5,638 nucleotides of DNA, from contig JAEWMO010000059.1 of NCBI GenBank assembly GCA_023457135.1, forward strand, positions 1 to 5,638, read 5' to 3'. This stretch comes from Methanobacteriota archaeon (GTDB taxonomy: Archaea; Halobacteriota; Methanomicrobia; Methanomicrobiales; Methanoculleaceae). The translations under genes were made by a program, and so were the position numbers. Within the stretch, counting starts at the first letter, position 1; every line of letters starts with the position of its first letter. Below the pieces are notes generated by a model. The model was given only the letters and a program-made list of their open reading frames with translations, was not told where the DNA came from and searched no databases. Below, one piece after another: positions 5,630-5,638 of this stretch.

Positions 5630-5638
5630 GATATTAAC
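5630..5638 (-). promoter_or_regulatory. possible box A for tRNA-Arg
   Basis: The minus strand reads GTTAATATC, centred about 38 nt before the tRNA. This would give a leader of roughly 11 nt. The element touches the window edge, so the upstream BRE cannot be seen. A closer TATA-like string (GGTATACC at 5601-5608) is too near the gene to serve. Confidence 0.4.

Overview
The window looks like chromosomal DNA from a GC-rich methanogenic euryarchaeon of the Methanomicrobiales, probably a relative of Methanoculleus. This is inferred from four things: tRNA genes without an encoded CCA end, archaeal box A (TATA) elements upstream of genes, an archaeal-type methionyl-tRNA synthetase with zinc knuckles, and the general style of the proteins. 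No 16S or other phylogenetic marker is present, so the genus is a guess.

Layout from left to right. Two minus-strand tRNA genes, Thr(GGT) and Phe(GAA), lie at 23-273 with one clear box A upstream of the Phe gene. A plus-strand DHH/DHHA1 phosphoesterase (406-1380) meets a minus-strand protein of unknown function (1367-2152) tail to tail with a 14-nt overlap. That protein has a faint resemblance to the MetE/UroD barrel. It is divergent, across 42 bp, from metG (2195-4189), a full-length methionyl-tRNA synthetase with its C-terminal EMAP-type tRNA-binding domain. metG ends in a hairpin-plus-T5 terminator that lies inside the 3' end of a convergent minus-strand gene (4164-4685) for a small membrane-anchored, pilin-like secreted protein. 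That gene overlaps metG by 26 nt.

Upstream of the pilin-like gene is the only long gene-free stretch, 4686-5101. It carries an unusual two-tier imperfect palindrome of about 250 bp. The outer arms are 46 nt each and pair without gaps; the inner hairpin is GC-rich and built of CGCGAAG-type units. It looks like an interspersed fold-back repeat or a structured non-coding RNA, and is the least explained part of the window. A minus-strand DUF1805 (YunC-like) gene (5102-5404) and a minus-strand tRNA-Arg(TCT) gene (5523-5596) complete the window.

The genes do not form an operon. Each protein gene appears to have its own promoter, and for four of the five a TATA-like element is centred 25-28 nt before the start codon, which suggests leaderless transcripts. 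The common thread is translation: three tRNA genes and a tRNA synthetase. The phosphoesterase, the unknown protein, the pilin-like protein and the DUF1805 protein have no evident joint pathway. I found no CRISPR array, insertion sequence, defence system or biosynthetic cluster.
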